Assembly (NCBI GenBank): GCA_036365455.1
Contig: JAWQUS010000010.1
Location: forward strand, 18,958,501 to 19,022,500
Length of the DNA: 64,000 nucleotides
Direction of reading: 5' to 3'
Origin: Macrosoma leucophasiata
Lineage: Eukaryota > Arthropoda > Insecta > Lepidoptera > Hedylidae
Shown: in pieces, positions 43,827 to 53,880 of the stretch
Layout of the letters: every line of letters begins with the position of its first letter
How positions within the stretch are numbered: position 1 is the first letter of the stretch
The notes under the pieces: model-generated
What the model saw: only the letters and a program-made list of their open reading frames with translations
The model's database searches: none
Told to the model about the DNA's origin: nothing
Program-made: the position numbers and the translations under genes

Positions 43827-43854
43827 GTAGCTATTACAACCTGCTCTTTATAAG
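43827..43854 (+). other. Candidate 28-nt exon with splice signals
   Basis: It is preceded by ttttatttcatgtttcag and followed by the donor gtaagc. If the alternative acceptor (gtag, 43,830) is used, the exon is 24 nt and in frame (LLQPALYK). This is signal-based inference with no partner exon identified. Confidence 0.25.
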
Positions 43855-43889
43855 GTAAGCGAATTCTATGAAACGCAATTTAGAAAGTC

Positions 43890-44215
43890 ATCTTCACGCC
43901 AGCCGAATGACGTCCACTGCTGTACAAACCCTTCCCCAAAGATGCCCACAACAGTGTTGTGCGTCATTGGGGGAGAATACGCCATAATCGCCACCCTTGG
44001 CAGGCGAATTGGCGATCGCAGTGACGGTAGTTTTATCGCGGGACGCTCTGCCCATCCCGCGTTGTTATATTAACTACCGCCCTATTGTAACTGTTTGACC
44101 GCCATTGTTTGTTTGACTGACTGCACTAGCGGAAGAATTCTCTTCCAGTAGTTTTTTTTTCGGCTAGTGGGCGGTGGGGTCTTTATGTCCCGACGCCATT
44201 ATATTTGGTAAGTAA
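43890..44215 (-). repeat. Lepidopteran repeat with cacaacactgttgtg (minus copy)
   Basis: Read on plus: gacgtccactgctgtacaaa, cccacaacagtgttgtgcgt, gcactagcggaagaattctc, ctagtgggcggtggggtctt. It is the same element as 19,795-20,062 in reverse. Confidence 0.68.
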
Positions 44216-44277
44216 AAAGTACCGCTTTAGAACTAGAATTCTGACACTAGTTAATGCCAGATTCCGTTACTTTATAT

Positions 44278-44650
44278 CTAACTAGATGACCCGACAAACG
44301 TCGTTCTGCCATACAATAAATGTTTAAGCCATTGCCTTACCTACTTAAAATAAAATCAAGTGAATCCCATCATCGGTGAGGGCAAGCTTACCCCAAGTAT
44401 TTGTATACTCTTTGGCTTACCCGGCAAACGTCGTATACATGTAAAATGAAAAATTTAATTATTAATTTTCGTTGCCTTTCTTTCCTACCCAATGGTTGAC
44501 TGGGAGATAAAGAGAGAGGCATTAAGTCCACCTTTTTTATGTGCCATAAAATAAAAACAGGCGGTATCCCATGTTGGTGTGACAGACAGACCGACAGACA
44601 GACACTTTAGACACGGCGGCGAGAATTTATTTTAGAATATGTATAGAAAA
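44278..44650 (+). repeat. Lepidopteran repeat (gacccgacaaacgtcg type)
   Basis: Contains ctagatgacccgacaaacgt cgttctgcca, a second partial copy ggcttacccggcaaacgtcg, and a (gaca)n run at 44,586-44,607. Such sequences are frequent in Lepidoptera. The class is unassigned. Confidence 0.6.
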
Positions 44651-44720
44651 GAAATATGATAGTCGAGTCTTCCTTAAACAGTATAATAAATACATAAAAT
44701 TTTATAGCATGTATTATTCA

Positions 44721-44816
44721 CTTGCCATCCTTGTGAACTGCATGCTTATTTGTCATTTTGTTAACATAAAAAAGTAATGCGATACCCTACGTCGTCGAGC
44801 TTTTCTATTAACAAAA
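44721..44816 (+). mobile_element. SINE 3' scrap followed by inverted SINE 5' scrap
   Basis: 44,721-44,773 matches the plus-strand 3' end (gtgaactgcatgcttatttg, acataaaaaa). 44,774-44,816 matches the minus-strand 5' end (gtaatgcgataccctacgtc). The same juxtaposition occurs at 38,976-39,036. Confidence 0.55.
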
Positions 44817-45529
44817 TAAAATAATCTTATTGTTGATTGATAAAGTGGATAATATACGTATTACAAATTGTGATTACAAATAGTGGCATCATTTAGTTCA
44901 TTCCTCGTGTATCTCATGGACATGTTCTCGGATCTGGAATCAAACCTGAACCTCCCAAACCGGCTCCTGTGTAACTGTACCTTTAGATAAAAATACCCCG
45001 TGCACCTTGAGAATTCACACTCGGACCATGGCTGTTTCTTATTTTAATGTTATTGTAAAGATGGTATCAAAGAAGTTTTTAATTTACATAATATACCTAT
45101 ACTATGTAACCTGCACCGGTCTACAAGATTTAATTTTATATTGGCCACTACTTCGCTGGGGTTTGAACTCCAGGCCAGGGCCCGTCTATCTATAAACTGC
45201 GTTTCAACAATATAATATTGGAATAATAAAAAAACAACGGGTTTCTTGAATATTAACAGTGTGCATTTTTTGATATTTTAGAACGGTAATTTTGCACGAA
45301 TTGCTTTAATTAACAGTATAAAAGTACTATAGTTTATGTGGTAAAGTACGATATTCATTTATTGCCATAAACATGACAATTTATATTTAATTCATAATTT
45401 AACACTTCAGAACTGTATTCAAATCATAGATTTATTAATTCCAATTATTTTACATAAATAGAACGAACTAATGCCTAATATAGTTTCAATGCAATAGCAC
45501 GCTAAAACACAAACACACGTACCTACCTA
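44817..45529. other. No feature recognised
   Basis: AT-rich. A 62-codon frame at 45,007-45,195 is not supported by any motif. Confidence 0.45.
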
Positions 45530-45690
45530 CTTTCGCGCAAGCGCGCTGCGCCGCCTAAACGAAACAGCAGACGCAGTCATATATTTTCGCCGCGCAGTTG
45601 AAGTACCGCCCTCTTTCTACCTCTTCTACGCCGCGCCGGCGGTCTACACTCCCTCAGTCTTACTAATTTTCGATCAGGTAACGTGTCCTG
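45530..45690. other. GC-rich island, possible promoter or first exon
   Basis: Sudden rise in CpG (ttcgcgcaagcgcgctgcgc, ttctacgccgcgccggcggt). It also contains tatatttt, ctccctcagtctta and a donor-like cag|gtaacg at 45,677. These are compatible with a promoter-proximal region, but the spacing of the TATA-like and initiator-like words is not standard. I would not call a gene. Confidence 0.2.
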
Positions 45691-45819
45691 CCCCGAGTTT
45701 AAGTTTTTAGTTTAAGTTTTATTACCCATCACAAAGATGCACAACGCCGCTAAAGAAGTTATCACTACAAAAATTACTCCGCCCGCGGGGGCAACTGGGA
45801 ATAATTCAGTGTCCAGTAC

Positions 45820-45898
45820 TCGAACTCTGTCACTAGAACTCTCCAACCAGCGAAGTCTTTCTATTAATAAAATTCTTTAAAATAATAAACTTACACCA
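45820..45898 (-). mobile_element. SINE 5' scrap, degenerate
   Basis: gtactcgaactctgtcacta gaactctccaaccagcg resembles the minus-strand 5' end of the SINE. It lies head to head with the next full copy. Confidence 0.4.
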
Positions 45899-45899
45899 A

Positions 45900-46193
45900 A
45901 ATGGTAGAGCTCCAGTGACGGAGCTCGCGGGCGTAGGCACCACCGCATTACCTGATTTACTTGCCGCTAAATGGTAGTGTTCAGCACTATCGTGTTCCGG
46001 TCAGGTGGTAATGTACGGCCCTGTAATTTCCGGCACAGAGGCATAACACCTTAGGCCTCAGGAGTGGTAACGCATTTGCATTTTGACCTTGGTCTTTGTG
46101 TGGGTGTCTATAGGCTGCAGTCATCACTTAACATCAATGTGAACTGTATACTTGTTTGCCACTTCAATTACATAAAAAAAAATAAAAAAAAAA
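45900..46193 (+). mobile_element. Bm1-like SINE, full length and young-looking
   Basis: All blocks present, with an A-rich tail of about 25 bp. It differs little from the other common-subfamily copies (for example gtatac for gcatgc). Confidence 0.88.
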
Positions 46194-46408
46194 ATTACTT
46201 CGCTAAAATGGCACGCCAAAGCGTTTTTTTCCCAGTTCAAGGAAAAATGTATTACCGGAAAATTGGTGCGAAGGGAAATCAATTTAAATGAAGTCACGAC
46301 GAAGATACTCAGTATCGCGTTACTGCGAATGAATTGGTATGTGATTACATAAAATCAGATTGGCCAAGCGGAATACTCAGATAAAAATATATATATTTTT
46401 TATTTAAA

Positions 46409-46450
46409 CGTAATTTCACGCCTGTGATCCCCGAAGGGGTAGGCAGGTAT
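46409..46450 (-). repeat. Short copy of the cgtaacttcacgcctg repeat
   Basis: aaacgtaatttcacgcctgt gatccccgaaggggtaggca matches the repeats at 30,277 and 50,387 over about 40 bp. Confidence 0.6.
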
Positions 46451-46775
46451 TGGGTGAAACACACATTATACCGTGTTCGACTTACGTACATACTGACATT
46501 TTCAATCCACTGACTCTGTATTTTTAACTTCCCTGAACTTTATTAATTTCACAAATCGCATAGACACTAATTGGTCATATAAACCCTTATCTATTAGGCG
46601 CGGCAAATGCCTCGCGAGGCTGCTCGCTCTGTGTGGACGCGTCTATTGACATTTTTCAGTCACATTTTCAAACTCCGAAAGTGCCTACTAGATAATAACT
46701 TAACACAAACTCTACATCAATAGATCTACTATAGGATTTACTACTACGTGTATATAAAAAAAAGGTATTCTTTTA
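46451..46775. other. No feature recognised
   Basis: Non-coding sequence leading into a (TTA)n tract at 46,776-46,790. Confidence 0.5.
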
Positions 46776-46790
46776 ATTATTATTATTATT

Positions 46791-47912
46791 CCACTTATTT
46801 ATTTTTTTAACTTATTAAATAATTTTTTACATGTACGATATAAGTATAAAAATAAACAAATATATATAAAAAATTAAAAAATAGCCTGCTTCAGGAAGTC
46901 AATGCGCTCTGTGAGGCGAGCTGGATAGTCCTGGGGGCTGACTCCAGTCCCTGAAAATGCATCGGGTACTTACAGTTGTTACCTGGTCTACCTCCTCTCC
47001 ATCATCGGGTTCCGGTGCACTCGCGTTATTGTTTCGTTGCGTCGGTACCGTAGGTAGTGGTGGGGCGGGAGTTGAGCGGTAACCCTGCATCTCGGTGCGT
47101 AGCCGATCAAGTACGCATACATCCGCATGCGTCCACGCTGAATGACACGCACCTGATCCGATAGACGTTGGCTCGACACGTTGACTGATGGTTCGAGGGT
47201 CTGAAACAGAGGCAGCATACGACTACGATACGCAGTAAGGTTGGTTCCCCCCTCTGTAGCCCCGAAATATGCGCGCATGACGTTTTCATTAATTTTCGGT
47301 GTCCATTTCATGCGCGGCACATTACCACCGACAGCGGGGACCCCACTCGGGACCGGTTGGTCCCGAAGTCCTAAGCAAGTCGGCGGCCGGGGTCTCCCTC
47401 GACGACGCGCAGGTGATGGTGACGGCGCCGGGGAGAAGTACTCGTCGCTAGAGCTCGACGCAACTGCAGCGGCCGGTGACACAGCACTCGTAATGCGAGC
47501 GGCGTCCGGCGGCTGCGAGGCGGAGCTCAGCAACGAGTCCGGTGGTGGTGGGTGTGCTCGTGCTGCATCTCTGGCCCTCGCCCTTGTTATCATACCTTCA
47601 TCATTTTATCTTTCACACATGTTTTTGTTGTGTCCGTATTGTAATATTTACATAGAGTATTTCACAATTTTTTTCTCATTTTTGTTTGTCATTATATGAC
47701 ACATTTGTTCAATGTCATCGTATTTTTTAATGAACATTTTTACATTTCATAAACAGTTTATATTGTTGAAAATCACTATTTATCACACTTGTCTTCTATA
47801 TATAAATTTGCCGATCAGTGGTATTTTATTATAAGAAAACTCTTTAGTGTAAAATAAAATATATAAATGCGGAAGACACTAGGATGATATTTTCTTTTAG
47901 AGGGTTGCCAGG
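46791..47912 (-). mobile_element. Dong/R4-like LINE, copy L, internally deleted
   Basis: Bounded by (TTA)n on both sides (46,776-46,790 and 47,913-47,923). Read on minus it has a 5' untranslated region from 47,912, an N-terminal open frame (47,593-46,988), then a jump to a 3' untranslated end (ctattttttaattttttata at about 46,883-46,864). The reverse transcriptase and endonuclease are absent. The silkworm element Dong inserts in TAA repeats and belongs to the R4 group, which fits the target. The assignment is from memory. Confidence 0.68.
46988..47593 (-). pseudogene. LINE ORF N-terminal region
   Basis: The 201-residue frame starts with a low-complexity, R/P/S-rich segment (residues 1-75). 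It continues with MKWTPKINENVMRAYFGATE (about 94-113) and the stretch VSSQRLSDQVRVI (about 137-149). This W..E.NE.VMR.Y...T ... VS.QR.SDQ.R.I pattern is familiar from N-termini of R2/R4-type LINE proteins in arthropods. Near 47,090 a frameshift moves the continuation (PTVPTQRNNNASAPEPDDGE) to another frame. Confidence 0.6.
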
Positions 47913-47923
47913 TTATTATTATT

Positions 47924-48390
47924 TCACTCATTTATTCTTCATCTTATTTAGTATTTTTTTACATATATAAGTTGAAAAAAAAAAAAAAAAAAAAACAAAT
48001 ATATATTAAAAAATAAAAAATAGTACGCCGCCGGCAGCGGGAACAGGGTCCAAGCTGTCGGTGGTTAGGGTCACAGAGACAGGAACCTCCTCACTATACG
48101 TGCCGTGCCGAGAAGTGCCGCCTTCTGTATCAGACCCTTGATCCAACTTCCTAACTTGAGCCTCTTGAGATGTTGGTCGAGGCTCTTTGCTATCAATCCG
48201 TTGACCGTGACGACTATCGGCACAATGATGGCCGAATCCACATCCCACATGGCGACAATCTCGTGAGCCGGATCAAGATATTTGATTTCCTTGTCTTTTT
48301 CGGCCTTCACGAGATTCCCATCATGAGGGACGGTGATATCGATGATCATTGCGCGGCGCTCCGAGCGGTCTATTACCACTATATCAGGCA
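47924..48390 (-). mobile_element. Dong/R4-like LINE, copy R, 5'-truncated
   Basis: Only the C-terminal coding end and 3' untranslated region remain. Its 3' end shares tttttacat.tat..aagt and aacaaatatatat.aaaaaa with copy L. It abuts (TTA)8 at 48,391-48,413 on the 5' side and (TTA)3 on the 3' side. A 20-A run lies at 47,975-47,994. Confidence 0.7.
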
Positions 48391-48391
48391 T
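48071..48391 (-). pseudogene. LINE C-terminal endonuclease-like domain
   Basis: The 106 residues begin at PDIVVIDR, with RAMIIDITVPHDGNL following, then VPIVVTVNGLIAKSL and RIVRRFLSL at the end. PD...(D/E)-x-(V/A)P is the signature of the restriction-like endonuclease region in R2/R4/CRE-type LINEs. The apparent start is artificial: upstream sequence is the TAA repeat. The domain would nick target DNA in an intact element. Confidence 0.7.
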
Positions 48392-48413
48392 TATTATTAT
48401 TATTATTATTATT
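48391..48413. repeat. (TTA)8 microsatellite, LINE target
   Basis: A perfect run of ttattatta abutting the truncated LINE. It probably represents the original target repeat. Confidence 0.92.
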
Positions 48414-48527
48414 CATTTATTCAGATAATCAAAAATCCATTCATTATTTGTTAGTAAGAGACTTAATAAACTAAGTGTTAGTAGACAATCTAATAAAATT
48501 AATTACTACGAGATTATCTATTACATG

Positions 48528-48731
48528 TCAATTATCATTATTTACTATATAATAAAGAAGAAGAACCGGACCTATATGTACACTGATCCAGTGTTTCCAT
48601 ATAGGACAGTCCGGTTTGTCAGCCAATACATTCAGAATGCTGTTAGAACTCCCACGTACTCCCCGCATCAGTGAAGCAATTCTGTGACGAAGAATGGCAT
48701 GGAAACTGTTGACCGTAAACTCCGTAAACAA
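48528..48731 (-). pseudogene. Possible LINE ORF C-terminal scrap
   Basis: The 67-codon frame includes NSFHAILRHRIASLMRGVRG and SSNSILNVLADKPDCPIW. Similar wording (F..L..R.ASL..R.RGS.N..L) occurs near the C-terminus of some insect retrotransposon proteins. It is short and has no other context, so this is a weak call. Confidence 0.35.
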
Positions 48732-50194
48732 GTTTTAATGTATTTATTCAAAGAACAAAGTACAAAATACCTACCTACACGAATTTCATTATTGTGTCTT
48801 CACTCGATCACGTATACAGTTACAGCGAATCATACAAATGCAATTAAAGGCAGCTACCATGTCTGGGGTTTCGTCAACGGCTTCCCTTTAATTAAGTGAC
48901 ACTTAACACTTTTTATTGACTTCCCCAAAGTAACGTTTCAAATTCAAAACATTCCCTACCTTAACACAAAGGTGGTAGGGTCAGAATTGAAATGAAGATA
49001 GTTTCTGTTTCAGTATCAGCGAATTTGCATAAACGTAAAACCTGTTTACGTCGCATTTATTTACGAGTGTCCATTGTACACGGAGTTTGTTACATGCAAG
49101 TTGTTATCTCGATCAAGGCTAATTTAAACATTGATAATACGGCCTTTATTTATTAATCTTGCCTTGCCGATAAGATGCTTAAGAATTTCAATTTCAATGA
49201 CTTATTTGCTGTTAAAATAAATCTCAATTGTTTATCCGAACTGAGAGTTAGTGAACAGTAAATTAAAATATTTTAGAGGTAGGTATATTTATTGATTTTT
49301 AATATTGTTTGTCTTCGCTATCTAAGGTTAGAAGTATGTGAACCTTCTGTAAGGCTTGAAGTCATCATTTCAACTCATGAATAAATGAGTGATATTGTTT
49401 ATTTTTAAATTGAAAAGGTGTTATCGGCGTTGGTTAGACAGAAACACAACTCTCACTGGCTTTGCGAATAAAATTCCTGTAACCTATAATAATTATATAT
49501 AAATAGAAACAAATGTATTTTTTTATTACAATGTGCTTAAAAGCGCGCACCTATTGTAGTTTTATAGCCATAGAAGGTAACAGATTTTTCTTTGAAAAAA
49601 TGTGAAAGAAAAATCTGTTGCGTCGAAATATTCGTATAAAGACACTTACAGGCTATGCGAATAACGATTGGAGTAGTAGATAATGATTTGTGACATTTAT
49701 TGTACGACCTGTTTTCTACCATTTGGCTCATGGTGAAGTGGAAAGCTTCTTACTTGAAACTTCTTACAAGATCTCGTTAAATATTAAATGGATCACAGAT
49801 TTCTCAAATCGCGATGCTTGTAAGAAACTAACGATTATTGTCCTTGTGTTATTTACGCTTTATCTGAACTGGAACTTGCCCGCTTGATCACACGGATACT
49901 TAATGGACAATGGAGAGGTCCCTGACTGTACCGTTACTGTTTTCTATTTGTTTCAAAAAATAATAAAAACGCTAGCTTACCGTAATTGACGTAGGTACCT
50001 TATTTATTTGGGAATTTTAAATACGCACTCGAAAATACTCGAAATATGAAAATGTGCTCTGAAATATGTACAAGTTCACCCCTACATACAGTCTGTAATA
50101 ATTTGTGTTACTTATAATAATGAAGCTATGCATATACCTACCTATACGTCTCATTATATCTACTATTGGGCAAATACTCGATGTTTTGTTTGTT
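48732..50194. other. No gene recognised; one strong small hairpin
   Basis: AT-rich non-coding DNA. Perfect 14-bp arms ACAGATTTTTCTTT (49,580-49,593) and AAAGAAAAATCTGT (49,605-49,618) form a hairpin with an 11-nt loop. No element boundary is visible around it. Confidence 0.5.
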
Positions 50195-50386
50195 TGGTAC
50201 CTAACAAACTCAGCTCGTCTACGTATTTGTAGTCCAATAGACAAAGAGTCCCTGCTACCGGTCTAAGCGACCTTCCTTTTGCGTCTCTGTGCTAAGCCTT
50301 GTTCTGCAATGGACATTGCTCCCGTTAAGAACTCCATAGCATAAGAGCGACACGCTGCGTCTGATTGCTTGTTTTATTAGATAGTT

Positions 50387-50486
50387 AAACGTAACTTCAC
50401 GCCTGTAATCCCCGAAGGGGTAGGCAGAGGTAAATGCATGCATTCAAGCATACATGCAAACACCCACGATTCGCCGCTTACGTTTT
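50387..50486 (-). mobile_element. Short retroposon (cgtaacttcacgcctg family)
   Basis: About 100 bp, colinear with 30,277-30,378. Both ends carry aaacgtaa in inverted orientation. Read on minus, ctctgcctaccccttcgggg attacaggcgtgaagttac resembles the LINE end at 63,225-63,258. Confidence 0.65.
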
Positions 50487-50698
50487 GGATTTATTTATTT
50501 ATTATTTATTATATTAACATGACACACTCAAATTCTCACTCCAGCTACTTTTTCGTAGGCCAGTGGACAAAGGGTATCGGCTACCGGTCTAAGCAGCCTT
50601 CTTTTTGCCTTGTTGTTCTAAGTCTTGTTCTGCAATGGACATTGCTCCCGTTAGGGACTCTACACATGAAGCGTGGCAAGCAAAATCTGCTACCATTG

Positions 50699-50860
50699 CT
50701 ATTTTTTTTATGAAATGGAAGTTTCTAACAAGCATACAGTTCACGTTGATGTTAAGTGATGACTGCCTACAGACACCCACACAAAGACCAAGGTCAAAAT
50801 GCAGATGCGTTACTACTCTCGAGGCCTAAGGTGTTATGCCTTTGTGCCGGAAATTAAAAT
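50699..50860 (-). mobile_element. Bm1-like SINE, 5'-truncated
   Basis: From the T-run to ggaaatta, with a short deletion (gactgcctacagaca). It has the same truncation zone as three other copies. Confidence 0.82.
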
Positions 50861-51105
50861 ATAAAAAATATTGGAAAGTGGTTTGGGAAATTAATCGCTT
50901 TCGTTGGAATTTACTGGAAAAGTGTAGGTAGTCTCTAGTGTTTATTTGTTTGATAATTTTGTTTACATTCTCAGTTCGTTTATGTAGTCGTAGGCCAGTG
51001 GACATAGAGTCGCGACTACCGGTTTTAAGCTTCCTTTTGCCTCTTTGTTTTAAGCCCTTTTCTACGATGGACATTGTACTATGCAAGAAGAATAACACGC
51101 TACGT

Positions 51106-51849
51106 TTGTTTTAATTCATTTTGAATGATGCTGCATATAAAATATTTATCGCCGAGTACCAAAATGTATAGAGCAGCTGATTGTGATTTTATTCTCGCAA
51201 TTTTGGGGTAGGTCCGATAAAATAGTTGGACGTAATGATAAAGTGACCCCTTAAAATATGGATAGTGACTTAACATCGCGTTAAAATTTGTACTAGAACG
51301 ACACCTTTATCCGGCTACTACCTACTTACTTATTTTCATGGTTATATCCGATGGTTATTCGTTTAATTATTTCAATTTTTTTTTACAATTTTTTTTATTA
51401 TTTCAACATTTTTCTACCAGTGTCGGTCATACGCAATATATTAAGTTGTCTTTTAATATTTTTATTTATTTATTCAAAAACATACAATATTTTTAATTAA
51501 AAACGTATTTTTAAAATCAGTAAACTGCAATGCCGCTTCGAGTCTGAAGCTCCTTTGCTCTGTACTGCTTTTTAATTCCGACCTCTGTTATAGGTACACA
51601 CGTTTGTTATCGACTCGTGGCTTGTTTCGATTGCTTTGTAAAAACTTTCATTTTGCCGGTATTGGGCTGAGAATGTTAACTTTGTTTTGAGAACTCCATA
51701 AAATTGATTAAAACCTATATTACGTTCATTTCAACTTACAGCAGCTTTATTCACTATCTAGAAATTAACTTCGATGGTTTAAATGTTTCCTTTACGCCAA
51801 GTCTCGTAAGGAGTCTTTCGGTCTCTACGATTATGTTAGATGGTAAAAA
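51106..51849. other. No feature recognised
   Basis: AT-rich non-coding DNA with T-runs at 51,370-51,400. Confidence 0.5.
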
Positions 51850-51955
51850 AATGTTCCGACCCTAAAGCATCAGGATTTAGACCTCTAGTTTTTGAGTGGG
51901 TTGCCTGGCCGGGTATGCGATATGCAAGCTTGTTTGCCACTTACAAAAATTAAGA
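51850..51955 (+). mobile_element. Possible SINE remnant
   Basis: gttccgaccctaaagcatca, gatttagacctctagttttt and gcaagcttgtttgccactta recall the SINE's 3' half. Heavily degraded. Confidence 0.35.
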
Positions 51956-51984
51956 TAGCATTCAATGTTAATATTTTTTTTTGT

Positions 51985-52300
51985 GACGATGTTGTCTTAC
52001 AAGCATGCAGTTCACATGAATGTAAAGTAATGACTGCAGCCTATAGACACAACGCAGTTCACATGAATGTAAAGTAATGACTGCAGCCTATAGACACAAC
52101 GCAGTTCACATGAATGTAAAGTAATGACTGCAGCCTATAGACACAACGCAGTTCACATGAATGTAAAGTAATGACTGCAGCCTATAGACACAGTAGACTA
52201 TAGACATCTACACAAAGGTCAAATCTAGATGCCTTGGCACCCCTGAGTCCCTAGTTCCTTTGTCTCTGTAATAGTAAAGTTATTACGGGGCTATTATTAT
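51985..52300 (-). mobile_element. Bm1-like SINE with internal 47-bp tandem array
   Basis: The 3' segment gcagttcacatgaatgtaaa...cctatagacacaac is repeated four times (starts at 52,007, 52,054, 52,101 and 52,148) with hardly any difference. It then continues into catctacacaaaggtcaaat and an older-subfamily 5' half. Confidence 0.85.
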
Positions 52301-52401
52301 TTTCTCATTATAAACATGCGGAGTTTTTTACTTAACTATGACTTAAATAAAGCACATTTCATATTGTTTATTTATTTAACTTCGATGGCAAGTTCATAGA
52401 C

Positions 52402-53089
52402 GAAAAAAAACCGGACAAGTTCGAGTTCGACTCGCGTGGTGAGGGTTCCGTAATTTAAATAAATATTTTCGAAAATATTACAGATTTAGAATGCAGGGAC
52501 ATAGCGATTACGGTGGTACCGGCCCCTGCCGGTACCACCGGCACCGGCACCGGCACCGGTCACCGGCATATTACCGGCCGGTACCGGTTATATTATTAAG
52601 AATTTTCGATTTAATTTGAATACTCAAACTTTTTATAGGTTTTCCAGTAATCAATAGGCAAAGAACTATTTTCCACATTTTTTTCAAAATTTTAAGTTCA
52701 GTAGTTTCGTAGATAGGAGGGGGGAATGGTCAATTTTAGTCGTTTTTCTTAAATAACTTCAAATTTGTTTATGCAAAAATTATAAAAAATATATATCTGA
52801 GATGCTGACAACAACTTCTTTCATTTGATATGTCACACGACACAGTTTACGATTTTTTTTTAATTTTCTGATTTACCCCCCCAAAGTGGCCCCCTTGTTT
52901 AAAATTTATTATTTTACTTGACGTGTTCATCTTTGGGTCATTAATTTACATATATTCATCAAATTTCAACTCAATCGGTCGAGTAGTTTCGGAGCAAATT
53001 GGCTGTGACAGACGGACAGACAGACAGACAGACGCGCGAGTGTTCCTATAAGGGTTCCTTTTTCCTTTTAAGGTACGGAACCCTAAAAA
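52402..53089. repeat. Lepidopteran repeat with agggttccgta ends
   Basis: The left end has aaaaaaccggacaagttcga and gagggttccgtaa. The right end has ttcctttttccttttaaggt acggaaccctaaaaa. It includes a (gaca)n run at 53,012-53,031 and a block reading tcaactcaatcggtcgagtag. The family is well known by sight in Lepidoptera. Its class is not clear from here. Confidence 0.68.
52511..52590. repeat. GC-rich hexamer-like repeat (ccggta/ccggca)
   Basis: Runs of accggc and ggtaccgg words, partly palindromic, embedded in the preceding repeat. Confidence 0.8.
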
Positions 53090-53148
53090 ACGTCAATAAT
53101 TTACTTTTTTCCTGATTAAAGTCAGTACTGTGCTTGTGTGTGGTTACA

Positions 53149-53277
53149 TAAGCCTGGATTGCACCAAGATGCTCGTTAAAGTTAAAGTTAGTTAACTTCA
53201 GGAGATTTATTTAAGTTAGAGAAGGATGTGAAATGTTACAATAACTTTAACAAGAGTCGTGGTGCAACCCAGGCTTA
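53149..53277. mobile_element. TA-flanked MITE, 125 bp
   Basis: TIR AGCCTGGATTGCACCA (left) and AGCCTGGGTTGCACCA (right read inward). The arms extend about 35 bp to gttaaagtta. TA lies on both sides (53,149-53,150 and 53,276-53,277). Confidence 0.85.
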
Positions 53278-53587
53278 GTATTACGTTGTGAACACACTTC
53301 AGAAAATTACTAGAACTCAGCTCTAACATAATCTACCAACGTTCTGGTTTCTCGCTTTCATTTCATTTCTACATTCATAACTTCATAACTAAGACGATAC
53401 AAAACATCGCGTTTCGCACTACCTACACTACATCTTGCACTTCTACAGATAATATACTCAAAGATAAACGTTTACTCAGCTAACTTAATAACATGTATTA
53501 GAAGCGTTCATTCCTTCGCGGTAAGGAATAAAGCCCAGTTCACATTATAGGTCTGCGCGGACGATAGACAATAGTCAGGGTACATTT
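53278..53587. other. No feature recognised
   Basis: Non-coding sequence between two repeats. Confidence 0.5.
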
Positions 53588-53880
53588 TAGGGTTCCCTAC
53601 AAAGAACCGTTATAGTTTCGCCGTGCCTGTCCTGCAGTGTCTCAGAGGCTTTTGGTACCAGAAAGCTGTATTTTTTCCACAAATATATGTACTTTTATGT
53701 ACGACGTGACTCACGCGGCCATTGAAAATTTTTTAGGGTACCTACACACTCAACACGTAATATGGAGCTTTTTTTTCGCGTACCCTATAGTCTAAGGTGT
53801 CGTTGGATAGGTCTTTGAAAAATATTTCACGTCAGCGAAAAACATTTTTCGGTTATGGAAACCGTTTGTGAAATAAAAAT
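53588..53880 (+). repeat. Lepidopteran repeat (gtcgttggataggtc type)
   Basis: tagggttccctacaaagaac, ttcgccgtgcctgtcctgca and aaggtgtcgttggataggtc match by sight a common lepidopteran repeat. The boundaries are approximate. Confidence 0.55.

Larger units (their letters stand above)
50195..51105 (+). repeat. Local triplication split by two insertions
   Basis: Three direct copies of a unit of about 150 bp share ctaccggtctaagc, ccttgttctgcaatggacat, tgctcccgtta and (copies 1 and 3) acacgct. Their cores are near 50,217-50,360, 50,550-50,680 and 50,975-51,105. A 100-bp repeat (50,387-50,486) sits between copies 1 and 2, and a truncated SINE between 2 and 3. Confidence 0.75.

Noticed and set aside
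45530..45690. Firm promoter call
   Set aside because: The CpG-rich patch has TATA-like and initiator-like words, but their spacing is wrong for a standard core promoter. It was kept only as a weak feature.
47241..47699. 152-codon plus-strand frame
   Set aside because: It lies opposite the LINE N-terminal frame, whose motif content is recognisable. This frame has none.
48170..48454. 94-codon plus-strand frame
   Set aside because: It is the shadow of the endonuclease-like LINE domain and runs into the TTA repeat.
52402..53089. Complete viral or LTR element
   Set aside because: The ends are short inverted agggttccgta words and not long terminal repeats. No gag, pol or env-like frame is present here or elsewhere in the window.
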